Counted from the first letter of the stretch, positions 1-6,335 are shown. The stretch is 18,812 bases of DNA from Verrucomicrobiota bacterium (GCA_023446735.1 JAEXPQ010000240.1:1-18812); one strand, 5' to 3'. Notes: generated by a model not told the origin, from the sequence alone. Translations and numbers: made by a program.

Positions 1-208
1 GGCGCGAACGGACGAGCGGTTGCAGCTCCGGCGGCACGGCCCGGCGGCGGAGCTGCGCCGCGACGCCTCCCGGCAGGAGCCTCAGCCACGCCGCGTCCGG
101 GTCGACCGCGAGGCACGTGCGAAACTCCGCGAGCAGGCCCGCGCGCGCCAGGCCGAGGGCGGCGTGGCGGACGTTGGCGTTGCCGGTGGGATGGGAGAGG
201 AGGAGCAC
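1..208 (-). CDS. Glycosyltransferase family 4-like, N-terminal fragment (runs off the window)
   Basis: Reading from a GTG at 208 towards base 1 gives an open frame of 69 residues beginning VLLLSHPTGNANVR, followed by HAALGLARAGLLAEF and a leucine/arginine-rich stretch. A start of the type LLSHPTGNANVR is, from memory, the N-terminal Rossmann strand and loop of a GT4-like (GT-B fold) glycosyltransferase family. Only the acceptor-side start is inside the window, so the donor site cannot be checked. The GTG start is chosen because the sequence immediately upstream is a 7-base tandem repeat; the frame stays open into that repeat, so the true start may differ by a few codons. It lies beyond the low-GC island but fits the glycan genes upstream. 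The family call is fairly likely and the boundaries are uncertain. Confidence 0.55.
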   Translation of the reverse strand, partial: MLLLSHPTGNANVRHAALGLARAGLLAEFRTCLAVDPDAAWLRLLPGGVAAQLRRRAVPPELQPLVRSR

Positions 209-210
209 AG

Positions 211-301
211 CGGAAGGACGGCGGATGACGGAGGGCAGACGACGGATGACGGACGACGGACGACGGATGACGGACGGCGGATGTCGGAGGGAGGACGGGA
301 G
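211..301. repeat. Heptanucleotide tandem repeat, GACGGAT/GACGGAC type
   Basis: About 13 imperfect copies of a 7-base unit (ACGGATG, ACGGACG, GCGGATG and variants) run without a break in phase. The array abuts the putative GTG start of the gene at 208, so it forms the apparent leader of that gene. Because 7 is not a multiple of 3, it translates to pseudo-repeats in every frame, and the small open frames across it are artefacts. Similar arrays with other unit sequences occur at 3301-3349, 3744-3778, 4915-4949, 5295-5327 and 6336-6396. Confidence 0.85.
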
Positions 302-717
302 GAAGGAACCACTAATTCACACTGATGGACACTGATGCCGGAGGCTGAGGAATGGTTGGCGGGCGCCGGTGTCCGATCGGCGGACGTTGGACCGGGCCGA
401 TGGGCGGAAAGGAAACTCGACGAGCGCTCGGCGGGCACGCGGTTTTCGGTTGATGCGGTGTGGTAGAAGTCCGGAGGCACCCGAGTCTGCGCGGCATTCG
501 GAACGCTTCAAACCCCCGCCGGGGATCGGCAGCGGTGCCGTCAGAAATCCGCCGCCGCCCGATCGAATGTCGACTGTCACTCGGTTAGCGGGACTGAAGA
601 CTACCGGCGACCGACCGGCAGCCTCTTCGGCAACGCATCGAGTCAGGGATGCCGGCGTTACGGCTCGGTCGAAGAAGACGGGGATTGTACCGGCGTTCCA
701 TGTAGAGGCTTTTCACC
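302..717. other. Gene-free spacer downstream of the DUF4288-like gene
   Basis: This 416-base stretch holds no convincing gene. At 310-339 there are three copies of a 10-base unit (CACTAATTCA, CACTGATGGA, CACTGATGCC), a motif type seen again at 5096-5115. From about 340 to 717 the open frames on both strands have no recognisable protein character and look like chance frames. GC content is visibly lower than in the glycan genes. I see no clear terminator, tRNA or transposase remnant. Confidence 0.5.
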
Positions 718-1035
718 TTACTTCCGTTGTTTCTCCTGTCCGGTATCGAAATGCCAATCGATATACTTCTTGGGAGAAAGATCGCTCTCGCGAATTAGCG
801 AAAAGACCTCGACGCCATCGATCGCAAGATCTTCGAACAAGCAATACGTTTGGAGAAAACCCAAGTAACGACTTCCGCTAACCTTCGCGTAGCGCTTAGC
901 TTCGGCTTCTGATTTACGAATAGCCGCGCTCTCGTTTCTCGCATTCCAGACGGTGATGCGCTCCTCGTACGCATATTTCTTTCTCCGAGGACAACTGTCG
1001 CAATCAAAGACTACTCTTGTGGCAAAACTTGGCAT
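718..1035 (-). CDS. DUF4288-like small protein
   Basis: The frame encodes 105 residues from ATG at 1035. The core matches my recollection of the DUF4288 family: an N-terminal strand (residues 4-12), then YEERITVWNA (23-32), an acidic/basic helix rich in Ala and Glu (35-50), YLGFLQTYCLFED (57-69) and the typical DGVEVFSLIRESDLSP (73-88), ending YIDWHFDTG. Function is unknown in the family. CDSC at residues 11-15 is an added cysteine pair. Codon use is much less GC-biased than in the flanking glycan genes (roughly 45-55% GC by eye), and the start is preceded by an A-rich rather than C-rich leader. It sits alone between a 110-base and a 509-base spacer, so it is probably its own small cassette and not part of the glycan pathway. 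Confidence 0.75.
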   Translation of the reverse strand: MPSFATRVVFDCDSCPRRKKYAYEERITVWNARNESAAIRKSEAEAKRYAKVSGSRYLGFLQTYCLFEDLAIDGVEVFSLIRESDLSPKKYIDWHFDTGQEKQRK

Positions 1036-1043
1036 TGTCTTTC

Positions 1044-1124
1044 GCCTAGACGTTTACGGATGAGCCACGGCGGGTCGTGGGCTGTGATTGGAAGTCGGGC
1101 ACTTAACCGCCGTTGGTCTCTGGC
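1044..1124 (-). other. 81-nt imperfect palindrome, attC-like
   Basis: The spacer between the 1146-1475 gene and the DUF4288-like gene can fold. The inner arms ACGGCGG (1067-1073) and CCGCCGT (1107-1113) are perfectly complementary. The outer arms GCCTAGAC (1044-1051) and GTCTCTGGC (1116-1124) pair with a bulge and a mismatch. Total size, two-part stem and position, ending 8 bases before the next ATG, resemble an integron attC recombination site read on the minus strand. The sequence at the 3' end (GTCTAGGC) differs from the GTTRRRY consensus, so this is a lookalike, not a confirmed site. Confidence 0.3.
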
Positions 1125-1145
1125 CGCCTGTGAGCCCTCCGTATT

Positions 1146-1475
1146 TCATACGTTCTCAAAGGGGCCGGCAATTTCCGAAACACCGCGGACGCCAAAAGCC
1201 CAGACAGTGAACCTGAGCACCTTCTTCTCCGGGAACTCCGAGCGGACCTCGATACAGGTGAACTCAGCCCTAATTCCGCCTTTTCCGAAATTCGGCGCGA
1301 GCCTCCAACCTGAGAATTCTAACGCGTGAGACGCACAATAGCGTCTGACGTGATGCAGGCAGATCCGATCTAGGGCGTAGCGAACGATCGGAAGCAGGAG
1401 CACGCCAGTGACTCCCAGACCGAGAATGATGGCCCATTCGCTACCCGCTGAAGCTTGTGACGCAGTCGGTGGCAT
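1146..1475 (-). CDS. Small single-pass membrane protein, unknown function
   Basis: The 109-residue frame starts at ATG 1475. After a short Ser/Ala-rich N-terminus there is one clear hydrophobic segment (about residues 14-33, WAIILGLGVTGVLLLPIV). A basic cysteine/histidine stretch follows (ICLHHVRRYCASHALEF, 38-54), then a soluble domain containing GWRLAPNFGKGGIRAEFTC and a C-terminal hydrophobic strand VWAFGV. The likely layout is an N-terminal anchor with a cytoplasmic domain. I do not recognise the family. GC content is lower than in the glycan genes, and the start is preceded by GTTAGCCAAAAGAA, not by the C-rich leaders seen elsewhere. The balanced hydrophobic pattern and atypical composition argue for a real gene and for separate ancestry. 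Confidence 0.6.
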   Translation of the reverse strand: MPPTASQASAGSEWAIILGLGVTGVLLLPIVRYALDRICLHHVRRYCASHALEFSGWRLAPNFGKGGIRAEFTCIEVRSEFPEKKVLRFTVWAFGVRGVSEIAGPFENV

Positions 1476-1670
1476 TTCTTTTGGCTAACAATCGGTCATG
1501 CGGCACTGTGTTTCACGACCGCGGGGTGGAGGCAGCGGAGGGTCATGGGGGTGGTGCTGTTCTCGGTGGGGATTTTTGCGGCTGAGGGAGGCGAGTGCGG
1601 AGCGTGCCCGAGGTTCTGATGCGGGCAAGCGGTTTTCGGGGGCCTGGGCGTGGTGGAGGTGCTCAACCGC
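1476..1670. other. 195-base spacer with a small hairpin
   Basis: No gene is visible. CGGTCATG (1493-1500) and CACGACCG (1514-1521) form an 8-base inverted repeat with one mismatch and a 13-base loop. The bases next to the downstream ATG, read on the minus strand, are ATTGTTAGCC, which resembles the outer end of many integron attC sites. I could not find the matching second half, so I do not annotate an attC here. Confidence 0.35.
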
Positions 1671-2036
1671 TCAGCTTCCTTTCGCGAAGTGGCCGCCGCT
1701 CAAGAACAGCGGAACCAGCAGCAGCAGGAACGCGGAGTGGTACCAGAGCGGAAAGAGGGATCGCACGCTCCACTGCACCGCGATGCCCGTCGCCACTAGC
1801 AACACGACACAAATGTAGGCTCCCGTTCGCGAAGGTGAGACCAACCCGCCGAGGTATCCACCGACAACCGAGGCGACCATGCTCAAGGCCAAGAGGGCCA
1901 GCAACGATCCGGCGCTCTCGACTTTGACGGCCGGATCCTTGGGCGTGATCCCAACGGCGCGAAACCCAGCGTTGCCAGCGAGCCAAACAGCGGTCCAAAC
2001 CGCGTAGCCGACGATAACCGCGATGGTAGTCTTCAT
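1671..2036 (-). CDS. Small four-helix integral membrane protein
   Basis: The ATG at 2036 gives 121 residues. An upstream ATG at 2123 is in frame, but its extra 29 residues are Arg/His/Gly-rich and read through a GC hairpin, so I reject it. Four hydrophobic segments are visible: roughly residues 4-24 (IAVIVGYAVWTAVWLAG), 42-66 (LLALLALSMVASVVGGYLGG), 71-90 (AYICVVLLVATGIAV) and 97-117 (SAFLLLLVPLFLSGG). The charged residues are few and lie in the loops. It resembles small polytopic proteins of unknown role; no catalytic motif is visible. It is the first of three small genes in the lower-GC island and is separated from the GT4 gene by 128 bases. Confidence 0.7.
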   Translation of the reverse strand: MKTTIAVIVGYAVWTAVWLAGNAGFRAVGITPKDPAVKVESAGSLLALLALSMVASVVGGYLGGLVSPSRTGAYICVVLLVATGIAVQWSVRSLFPLWYHSAFLLLLVPLFLSGGHFAKGS

Positions 2037-2049
2037 GGGTGAAATACGG

Positions 2050-2068
2050 GCGCCGCCACCGGCGGCGC
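2050..2068 (-). other. Strong GC hairpin just upstream of the membrane-protein start
   Basis: GCGCCGCC, a 3-base loop, then GGCGGCGC makes a perfect 8-bp stem. It lies between the stop of the GT4 gene (2165) and the ATG at 2036, 13 bases before that ATG. There is no T-tract after it on the minus strand, so it is not a canonical intrinsic terminator. It could slow transcription, protect an mRNA 3' end, or mark the edge of the inserted island. Confidence 0.5.
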
Positions 2069-2164
2069 AGTGGTGAATTGCCGGGCTGGCTCTCCGTTCA
2101 ATCCGGCATCCGACCGTCACCACGGTCCGATGATCTTGTCGAGGATCGCAAGGCTTGGCCCGGA

Positions 2165-3298
2165 TCAGCGCCTATCGGCGTCCAGCAGCGGTTCCGAATC
2201 CGGGGTCGGTCGCTGTTTGCGATCCAGAAACTGCAGCCATTTGGCGCGGACGACGGCGGGGGCGAAGCGGGCTTCCCAGACGGCGCGTTGGGCGGCGCGC
2301 GAGGTGCGGCCTTCGTGGATGCGGGCGGCGAGGGCGAGCACGGCGGCGCGGCACTCCTCGTAGTTCTCCGGGTGCTGGACGAGTTCGCAGTCGGTGGCGG
2401 ACTCGGCGAGTTCGGGCGTGCCGCCGCGCGCGGTGGCGACCCAGGGGAGGCCGGCAGCCATCGTCTCGATCAGACTAAGCGGCATGCCCTCGTTGTGGAC
2501 GGAGAACAGCGCTACGGCGTCGAGCGCGGCGAGGATGGCGGCTTGTTGCTCGGGGCTGGAATAGCCGCCGTGGTACACGACGTGGGCGTGTCCGGCGAAA
2601 TGCTCGGGCGGGTAGTCGGGGCCGGAGCCGTGGATGTGCCACTCGATCCCGTCGCAGGCGGGATCGGCGGCGAGGCGGAGGATCGTTTCGATGCCCTTGG
2701 TGGAGACGAGGCGGCCGAGGAAACCGAAGCGGAGCGCGCTGCGCGGTGCCGTTGGCTCCGGTGCGAGGGCGGCGACGGCGGTCTCGGTGCAGTACGGGAG
2801 GAAGACGGCGTCGCGCCGGCCGGTGGCCTCGTTGAGCCGGTCGGCGGTGTAGCGGCTGCAGCCGACGAGTTCACCCGCGCGGGCGAGCACGCGGCGGAAG
2901 CCGGGAGTCCAGGACAGTTGCTCGGCGGCGTCGGCCGCCGTGTGGTGATGATGGATGCGGCGCGCGCGGGCGGCGTCGGCGAACCACACGAGGCGGGCGA
3001 GGGCACCCTGGCCGTTGGTGTAGATGACGTCCCAGTGCCGGGCGCGCAGCGCGAAGGCCTGACGCAGCAGCCACCAGGCCTTGGCGACGCCGCCGGCGGT
3101 GCCGCGGGCGGCGGGCATTTCGCGCAGCTCGACGCCGCCGCTGCGGAGGCGTTCGCGCCAGGCGGGGGCGAGCGAGTTGCTCGTGGTGAGCAGAACGACG
3201 GCGTGACCCGCCTGCGCGGCGGCCTCGGCGACGAGGCAGAGGTGGCGCTCCATGCCGCCGTAGGCGGCCATCTGCGGGGCGTAGATCAGGAGGTTCAT
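2165..3298 (-). CDS. Glycosyltransferase family 4 (GT-B fold)
   Basis: The protein has 377 residues, normal for GT4. The N-terminal acceptor domain starts MNLLIYAPQMAAYGGMERHL, with the GG-x-E/R-x-L loop at 14-20 typical of retaining GT4 enzymes. The C-terminal nucleotide-sugar domain opens with FGFLGRLVSTKG (191-202) and has HGSGP (223-227). It carries the EX7E signature EGMPLSLIE (270-278) followed by AAGLPWVATARGGTPE. No signal peptide or membrane segment is seen, so it acts in the cytoplasm or at the inner membrane face, adding a sugar to the growing glycan. The donor sugar cannot be read from sequence. The start is preceded by a heptad repeat and no Shine-Dalgarno motif. Confidence 0.93.
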   Translation of the reverse strand: MNLLIYAPQMAAYGGMERHLCLVAEAAAQAGHAVVLLTTSNSLAPAWRERLRSGGVELREMPAARGTAGGVAKAWWLLRQAFALRARHWDVIYTNGQGALARLVWFADAARARRIHHHHTAADAAEQLSWTPGFRRVLARAGELVGCSRYTADRLNEATGRRDAVFLPYCTETAVAALAPEPTAPRSALRFGFLGRLVSTKGIETILRLAADPACDGIEWHIHGSGPDYPPEHFAGHAHVVYHGGYSSPEQQAAILAALDAVALFSVHNEGMPLSLIETMAAGLPWVATARGGTPELAESATDCELVQHPENYEECRAAVLALAARIHEGRTSRAAQRAVWEARFAPAVVRAKWLQFLDRKQRPTPDSEPLLDADRR

Positions 3299-3300
3299 TC

Positions 3301-3349
3301 GGTGGGCGGTGGCCCGTGGACGGTAGACGGTGGGCGGTGGTCAGTGTTA
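3301..3349. repeat. Heptanucleotide tandem repeat, GGTGGGC type
   Basis: Seven consecutive 7-base units (GGTGGGC, GGTGGCC, CGTGGAC, GGTAGAC, GGTGGGC, GGTGGTC, AGTGTTA) fill the whole gap between the GT4 gene and the four-helix-bundle gene. The last unit contains the TAA stop (3347-3349, minus strand) of that gene, so the array appears to set its C-terminal end. Confidence 0.85.
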
Positions 3350-3730
3350 GGCGGTGTCGCGCGGGGCCCAAGTTTCGGCGTCGCGAATCATCGATCCAAG
3401 CTTCCTGCCGACGGTCGCATAGTCGCTTGCGACGGAATCGGAGATAGCACTGTCGAGATAGTGGCAGGCGACCGCAGTCCGAACCCAGTGCATGGTCTCA
3501 TCCTTCTCGCCATCGGCATCGGTGAGCTTGCTGCGGAAGTGGGCGACGTAGCGGCGCTTGGCCCAGGCTTCGGAAATGTTGGCGCCGACTGACCGGGAGG
3601 ACCGGCGCACTTGGTCGGTCAATGAGTAGGCTTCTTCCCGCGGGAATGTCTTCGATAGTTCGAAGAGCCGTTGCTGGAGGATGAAGGCTAAACGGTACAC
3701 TTCGAGGTCTTCGACTTTGTCCGCTTTCAT
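3347..3730 (-). CDS. Four-helix-bundle protein, 23S rRNA intervening-sequence (S23/IVP) family
   Basis: The product has 127 residues from ATG 3730; an in-frame ATG at 3766 would add 12 residues encoded by a heptad repeat and is less likely. The family hallmarks are clear: DLEVYRLAF near the start (8-16), FPREEAYSLTDQVRRSS (29-45), then SVGANISEAWAKRR (47-60) and a helix with FRSKLTDADGEKDET (65-79). Members were first found inside 23S rRNA intervening sequences; the structures are pentameric helical bundles, and free-standing copies are common with unknown function. Here it sits between two glycosyltransferase genes and is flanked on both sides by 7-base repeats, as if the gene and repeats were one inserted module. 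It is unlikely to act in glycan assembly. Confidence 0.9.
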   Translation of the reverse strand: MKADKVEDLEVYRLAFILQQRLFELSKTFPREEAYSLTDQVRRSSRSVGANISEAWAKRRYVAHFRSKLTDADGEKDETMHWVRTAVACHYLDSAISDSVASDYATVGRKLGSMIRDAETWAPRDTA

Positions 3731-3743
3731 GGATGGGTATTCG

Positions 3744-3778
3744 CGCTTGCGACCGGCTACCGGCAACAGGTCACAGGT
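3744..3778. repeat. Heptanucleotide tandem repeat, GACCGGC/CACAGGT type
   Basis: Five 7-base units are in phase: CGCTTGC, GACCGGC, TACCGGC, AACAGGT, CACAGGT. On the coding strand this reads ACCTGTG-ACCTGTT-GCCGGTA-GCCGGTC. The array covers the TGA stop at 3771-3773 and the adjoining codon of the upstream GT-B gene, and it forms the leader of the four-helix-bundle gene. Confidence 0.75.
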
Positions 3779-4907
3779 TACTGAGATCTGCTGCGAACTG
3801 GGCGGCGATCACGGGGAGGCGCGGGGCGGGTGGCCGCCGGCGAGCGAGGAGGGCGGGCAGATCGAGCGGGGCGCCGGGGGCGGAGAAGACCACCTGTGGT
3901 TCGGCGAGTGGCGGGACGACGATCGGCGCGCGGGGTTGCCAGTCGTCGCGGGTGACGAGCACGGGCAGCCCATGGTCGAGACAGGCGGCGACCGTGCCGG
4001 ACTTCGCCACCAGCGCCAGGGGGTTGGGCGTGAGGGCGAGGTCGAGGGCGGCGAGGCATTGGCTGGCCTCGGTGGCGGGAGTCTCGCCGATTTCGAGCAA
4101 CGTGGTGTTGGCCGGTGGGGCGGCGCGAAGCGTGGCGGCGAGCGCGGCACCACCGGCGCCGGTGCGGCCAAGCGAGACGAGGGCGAGTTGCTTTCCGGCG
4201 GCTCCGGTGGCGGCGGCGAGGCGGGCGATGGCCTCGGGGCCGTTCCACTCGCGGTGCACGGTGCCGAACCAGCCGGCGAAGACGGTGTCGGCTGCGGCGA
4301 GCGCTGGCGCGTGGGCCGCGAGGAGCCGGCGCCGTGTGTCATCGCGGTTACCGGACGCGACGGGGAGGTTGCCGAAGAGAGGGAGACGCTTGGCGGTGAT
4401 GCCTTCGGCGGCGAGGGTGGCGACGTAGGCGGGCGCCTGGGTGTGCACGACCTTGGGCGCGAGGCCGCGGTGGAGCGAGCGGACGGCGCGGCGCTGCACG
4501 ATGCCATGGAGGCGGTTGACGAAGCGGTCGCGGCGGTTGAGGCCGACCCAGAGCTCGTGGAACATCAGGTGGCAACGGCGGCCGCGGAAGAGCGGGGCGA
4601 GGCGTTCGGCGAGGCCGAGCGCGTAGCCCCGCGGGTGCCATGCGTAGGCGACGAACTGCAGGCTCACCCAGTCCGGGCCGAACGCCGCGAGCGCGGCGCG
4701 CGCCTGCATGAGGCGTTGGGGCCACGGGCGGCGGGCGTCGAGGCGCACGACGGGATCGTGCGGGTCGAGGGCGTCCTCTGTATCCGAGAGTCCGAACGCG
4801 AGGCAGCTGTGCCCTTGGCGGCCGAGCTCGGCGGCGAGGCAACGGATGTAGTCGCCCACGCCGTTGCGGCCGGGAGCGAGCGAGGAGCCGAGGAAGACGA
4901 GGCGCAT
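3771..4907 (-). CDS. GT-B glycosyltransferase (GT4-like, divergent C-terminal domain)
   Basis: The 378-residue product begins MRLVFLGSSLAPGRNGVGDYIRCLAAELGRQGH in two steps: a Rossmann strand at 2-9, then the glycine-rich loop GVGDY (16-20) and helix that contact the acceptor in GT4-type enzymes. Further support is WVSLQFVAYAW (80-90), HLMFHELW (113-120) and KVVHTQAPA (152-160). The donor domain has FAGWFGTVHREWNGP (210-224) and KSGTVAACLDHGLPVLV (302-318). The usual EX7E pair is not evident, so it may belong to a branch with an altered donor site. No signal peptide is present. It is separated from the preceding glycosyltransferase gene by the 436-base repeat-rich gap. Confidence 0.82.
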   Translation of the reverse strand: MRLVFLGSSLAPGRNGVGDYIRCLAAELGRQGHSCLAFGLSDTEDALDPHDPVVRLDARRPWPQRLMQARAALAAFGPDWVSLQFVAYAWHPRGYALGLAERLAPLFRGRRCHLMFHELWVGLNRRDRFVNRLHGIVQRRAVRSLHRGLAPKVVHTQAPAYVATLAAEGITAKRLPLFGNLPVASGNRDDTRRRLLAAHAPALAAADTVFAGWFGTVHREWNGPEAIARLAAATGAAGKQLALVSLGRTGAGGAALAATLRAAPPANTTLLEIGETPATEASQCLAALDLALTPNPLALVAKSGTVAACLDHGLPVLVTRDDWQPRAPIVVPPLAEPQVVFSAPGAPLDLPALLARRRPPAPRLPVIAAQFAADLSNL

Positions 4908-4914
4908 CTGGTGA

Positions 4915-4949
4915 GGAAAGTGACAAGTGGCAGGTGCCAGGTGTCAAGG
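4915..4949. repeat. Heptanucleotide tandem repeat, GGCAGGT type
   Basis: Five units in 7-base phase (GGAAAGT, GACAAGT, GGCAGGT, GCCAGGT, GTCAAGG) lie 7 bases upstream of the ATG at 4907. Part of it (4921-4946) also reads as an imperfect palindrome, TGACA/TGTCA outside and TGGCA/TGCCA inside, but the tandem phase explains the sequence better than an operator. Confidence 0.65.
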
Positions 4950-5143
4950 GAGCGGAGACGAAGGAGGGGCTGCGGATGGCGATCGGTTAACCGCAAAGAA
5001 CGCAGACAGGCGGAGTGGAGGGATCGGGAAAGAGCACAGAGGGCACCGAGGGAGAGGAGGGCACGGAGACGGAAGACGGAGGACGGAAGCAGGGAACCAC
5101 GGATGCACACGAAAGGGCGCTAGGGACGGAGGGCGGAGGCGTT

Positions 5144-5254
5144 CTCGGTCTCGTTCTCATTCTCGTTCTCGTTCTCTTGGGATCGGGATTGGCGCGGATG
5201 CGGATCGAAGCAGACGGACGAGAGAACGAGAACGAGTAGGAGAACGAGAACGAG
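5144..5254. repeat. Long inverted repeat of a GAGAAC-type hexamer
   Basis: The left arm (5144-5177) is a run of CTCGTT-like hexamers. The right arm (5221-5254) is the reverse complement, AGAGAACGAGAACGAG and onward. The arms match at 31 of 34 positions and enclose a 43-base loop. Transcribed from the minus strand this would form a long stable stem within the gap between two glycosyltransferase genes. Plausible roles are 3' end protection, transcription pausing or an inverted copy of a tandem array. No T-tract follows. Confidence 0.85.
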
Positions 5255-5294
5255 GAAGGGGAAAGGATCAGACGCGAGACGCATCCGCTTCCCT

Positions 5295-5327
5295 GAACCC
5301 TGAACTCTGAACCCGGAACCCGAAACC
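5295..5327. repeat. Heptanucleotide tandem repeat, GAACCCT type, copy 1
   Basis: About 4.7 units in exact 7-base phase (GAACCCT, GAACTCT, GAACCCG, GAACCCG, AAACC) lie 16 bases downstream of the stop of the glycosyltransferase gene at 5344. The same unit lies 14 bases downstream of its paralogue (6336-6396), and the intervening bases before each stop codon are also similar. Confidence 0.85.
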
Positions 5328-5343
5328 GCGCCGCGTCGCGGCG

Positions 5344-6276
5344 CTACCCGCGGCGGTAGAAACGGCCGACGAGGGCGGCGAGCTTGATGGCGCGGCGGCG
5401 GGCGCGGACGGTGGCGGCGGGAAAGAGCGGGAGCGGGCCATCGGCGTATTCCCAGAACCAGCGGTCGGGTCGGGTGGGCGCCTGCCCGAGAAACGCGGCG
5501 CGCAGGTAGCGTTTGGCCCACGGCTTCGGCTTGTCGACGGCGTGGCTCATCATCGGGCGGCCCGGGCTGGGGACGAAGTCCATGCCGTTGGGGCCGTAGA
5601 TCGCCACCGGGTGGGGCGTGATCATCGCGGCGAGGTTCATGGTGTCCTGGTTGGCGCTCCAGAACCGGTGCGTGCGGTCGAGGCTGCGCCAGGCCTTGAG
5701 GCTGCCGCTCTCGGGTTCGACGGCCTTCACGAGGTCGGCCCAGTCGACGAGGAACGAACGGTGGGCGCGCTGCACGCCGAGGTAACCGCTGTTGCAGAAG
5801 CGGCTGAGCGTGTGCACGACGGGCCGGTTACGCTCCCGGGCAAACGCGGTCCAGGCGTGGCGCAGCGGATGGTCGGGGCCGACATGGTAGTGGTTGTCCT
5901 CGCACAGAGCGACGCCGTAGCCGGCCCACTCCTCGTAGTAGCTCCAGCGGGTGCAGACGACGATGTCGGGGTCGAAGTAGTGGACGGCGTCGGCGGCGGG
6001 TTCGTGGGTGTCGAGCACCTCAAGCATCCACCAGGGCTTGTAGTGGGCGAAGTGGAGGTCGGTCGGGTGCGGGAAGAGCACGATCTCGACGGAGCCGGCG
6101 GCGACGCGGCGGGTGCCGTCGGCGGCGGGGGCGGCGGCACGGGCCCAGAACGGGACCTCGCCGCGGTAGGCGGTCCAGAGGCGGCCGGAGAAACCGTTGC
6201 GGGCGAGCGAATTCGCCAGGGCGGCGACGCCGTAGTGGTAGCTGCCTTCGTAGAGGGTGGTGATGACGCTGGGCAT
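5344..6276 (-). CDS. GT-A-type glycosyltransferase, tandem paralogue A
   Basis: The 310-residue product starts at ATG 6276; the open frame extends much further upstream, but that part is repeat sequence and the shadow of the neighbouring gene. MPSVITTLYEGSYHYGVAAL (1-20) resembles the N-terminal donor-binding segment of nucleotide-sugar transferases that open with a strand and an A/G-rich helix. YFDPDIV (100-106) is the likely DXD metal site. CNSGYLGV (161-168) and NQD (209-211) match the NxG and QD elements of GT8-like GT-A enzymes. GPNGMDFVPSP (228-238) and a late histidine (SHAVDKPKPW, 244-253) complete the pattern. It is clearly homologous over its whole length to the next gene. A specific CAZy family is not assigned with confidence; the role is sugar transfer to the surface glycan. 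Confidence 0.82.
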   Translation of the reverse strand: MPSVITTLYEGSYHYGVAALANSLARNGFSGRLWTAYRGEVPFWARAAAPAADGTRRVAAGSVEIVLFPHPTDLHFAHYKPWWMLEVLDTHEPAADAVHYFDPDIVVCTRWSYYEEWAGYGVALCEDNHYHVGPDHPLRHAWTAFARERNRPVVHTLSRFCNSGYLGVQRAHRSFLVDWADLVKAVEPESGSLKAWRSLDRTHRFWSANQDTMNLAAMITPHPVAIYGPNGMDFVPSPGRPMMSHAVDKPKPWAKRYLRAAFLGQAPTRPDRWFWEYADGPLPLFPAATVRARRRAIKLAALVGRFYRRG

Positions 6277-6335
6277 GGTGGTGAATCCGGAGAGTGGAGA
6301 CGGAAAAGGGAAATGTGGGAGAGTGGAGGAAGCGC

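Larger units (their letters stand above)
4908..5343. other. 436-base gene-free gap built of several repeat types
   Basis: The gap is a patchwork of short-period tandem repeats. It contains 7-base units at 4915-4949, 9-base units such as GCACAGAGG and GCACCGAGG at 5033-5068, and 7-base GACGGAA/GACGGAG at 5069-5089. It continues with two 10-base units at 5096-5115 (CACGGATGCA type), the GAGAAC inverted repeat at 5144-5254 and GAACCCT heptads at 5295-5327. A stretch at 4989-5009 resembles the 9-base family. I see no gene; open frames across it are low-complexity artefacts. Confidence 0.75.

Noticed and set aside
211..301. CRISPR-like array
   Set aside because: The repeats are contiguous 7-base units without spacers, and there are no cas genes.
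302..717. Small genes on either strand (such as 317-580 minus and 369-881 plus)
   Set aside because: The translations have no hydrophobic core pattern or known motif, and the plus-strand frame runs antisense into the DUF4288-like gene.
2050..2068. Intrinsic transcription terminator
   Set aside because: The stem is strong, but no T-tract follows it on the transcribed minus strand.
2039..3592. Long plus-strand open frame (517 codons) and others opposite the glycosyltransferase genes (3681-5123, 6405-7400, 12785-13699, 13489-14769, 16162-17358)
   Set aside because: They are antisense to well-supported genes, consist of Gly/Ala/Arg/Glu-rich low-complexity sequence and show no domain. High-GC codon bias leaves the opposite strand open by default.
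3347..3730. Avd-like accessory protein of a diversity-generating retroelement
   Set aside because: Avd is also a four-helix bundle, but no reverse transcriptase or template/variable repeat pair is in the window, and the motifs are those of the 23S-IVP family.
4921..4946. Palindromic operator upstream of the GT-B gene
   Set aside because: The symmetry arises from the 7-base tandem units, and the loop would be only two bases. No regulator gene is nearby.
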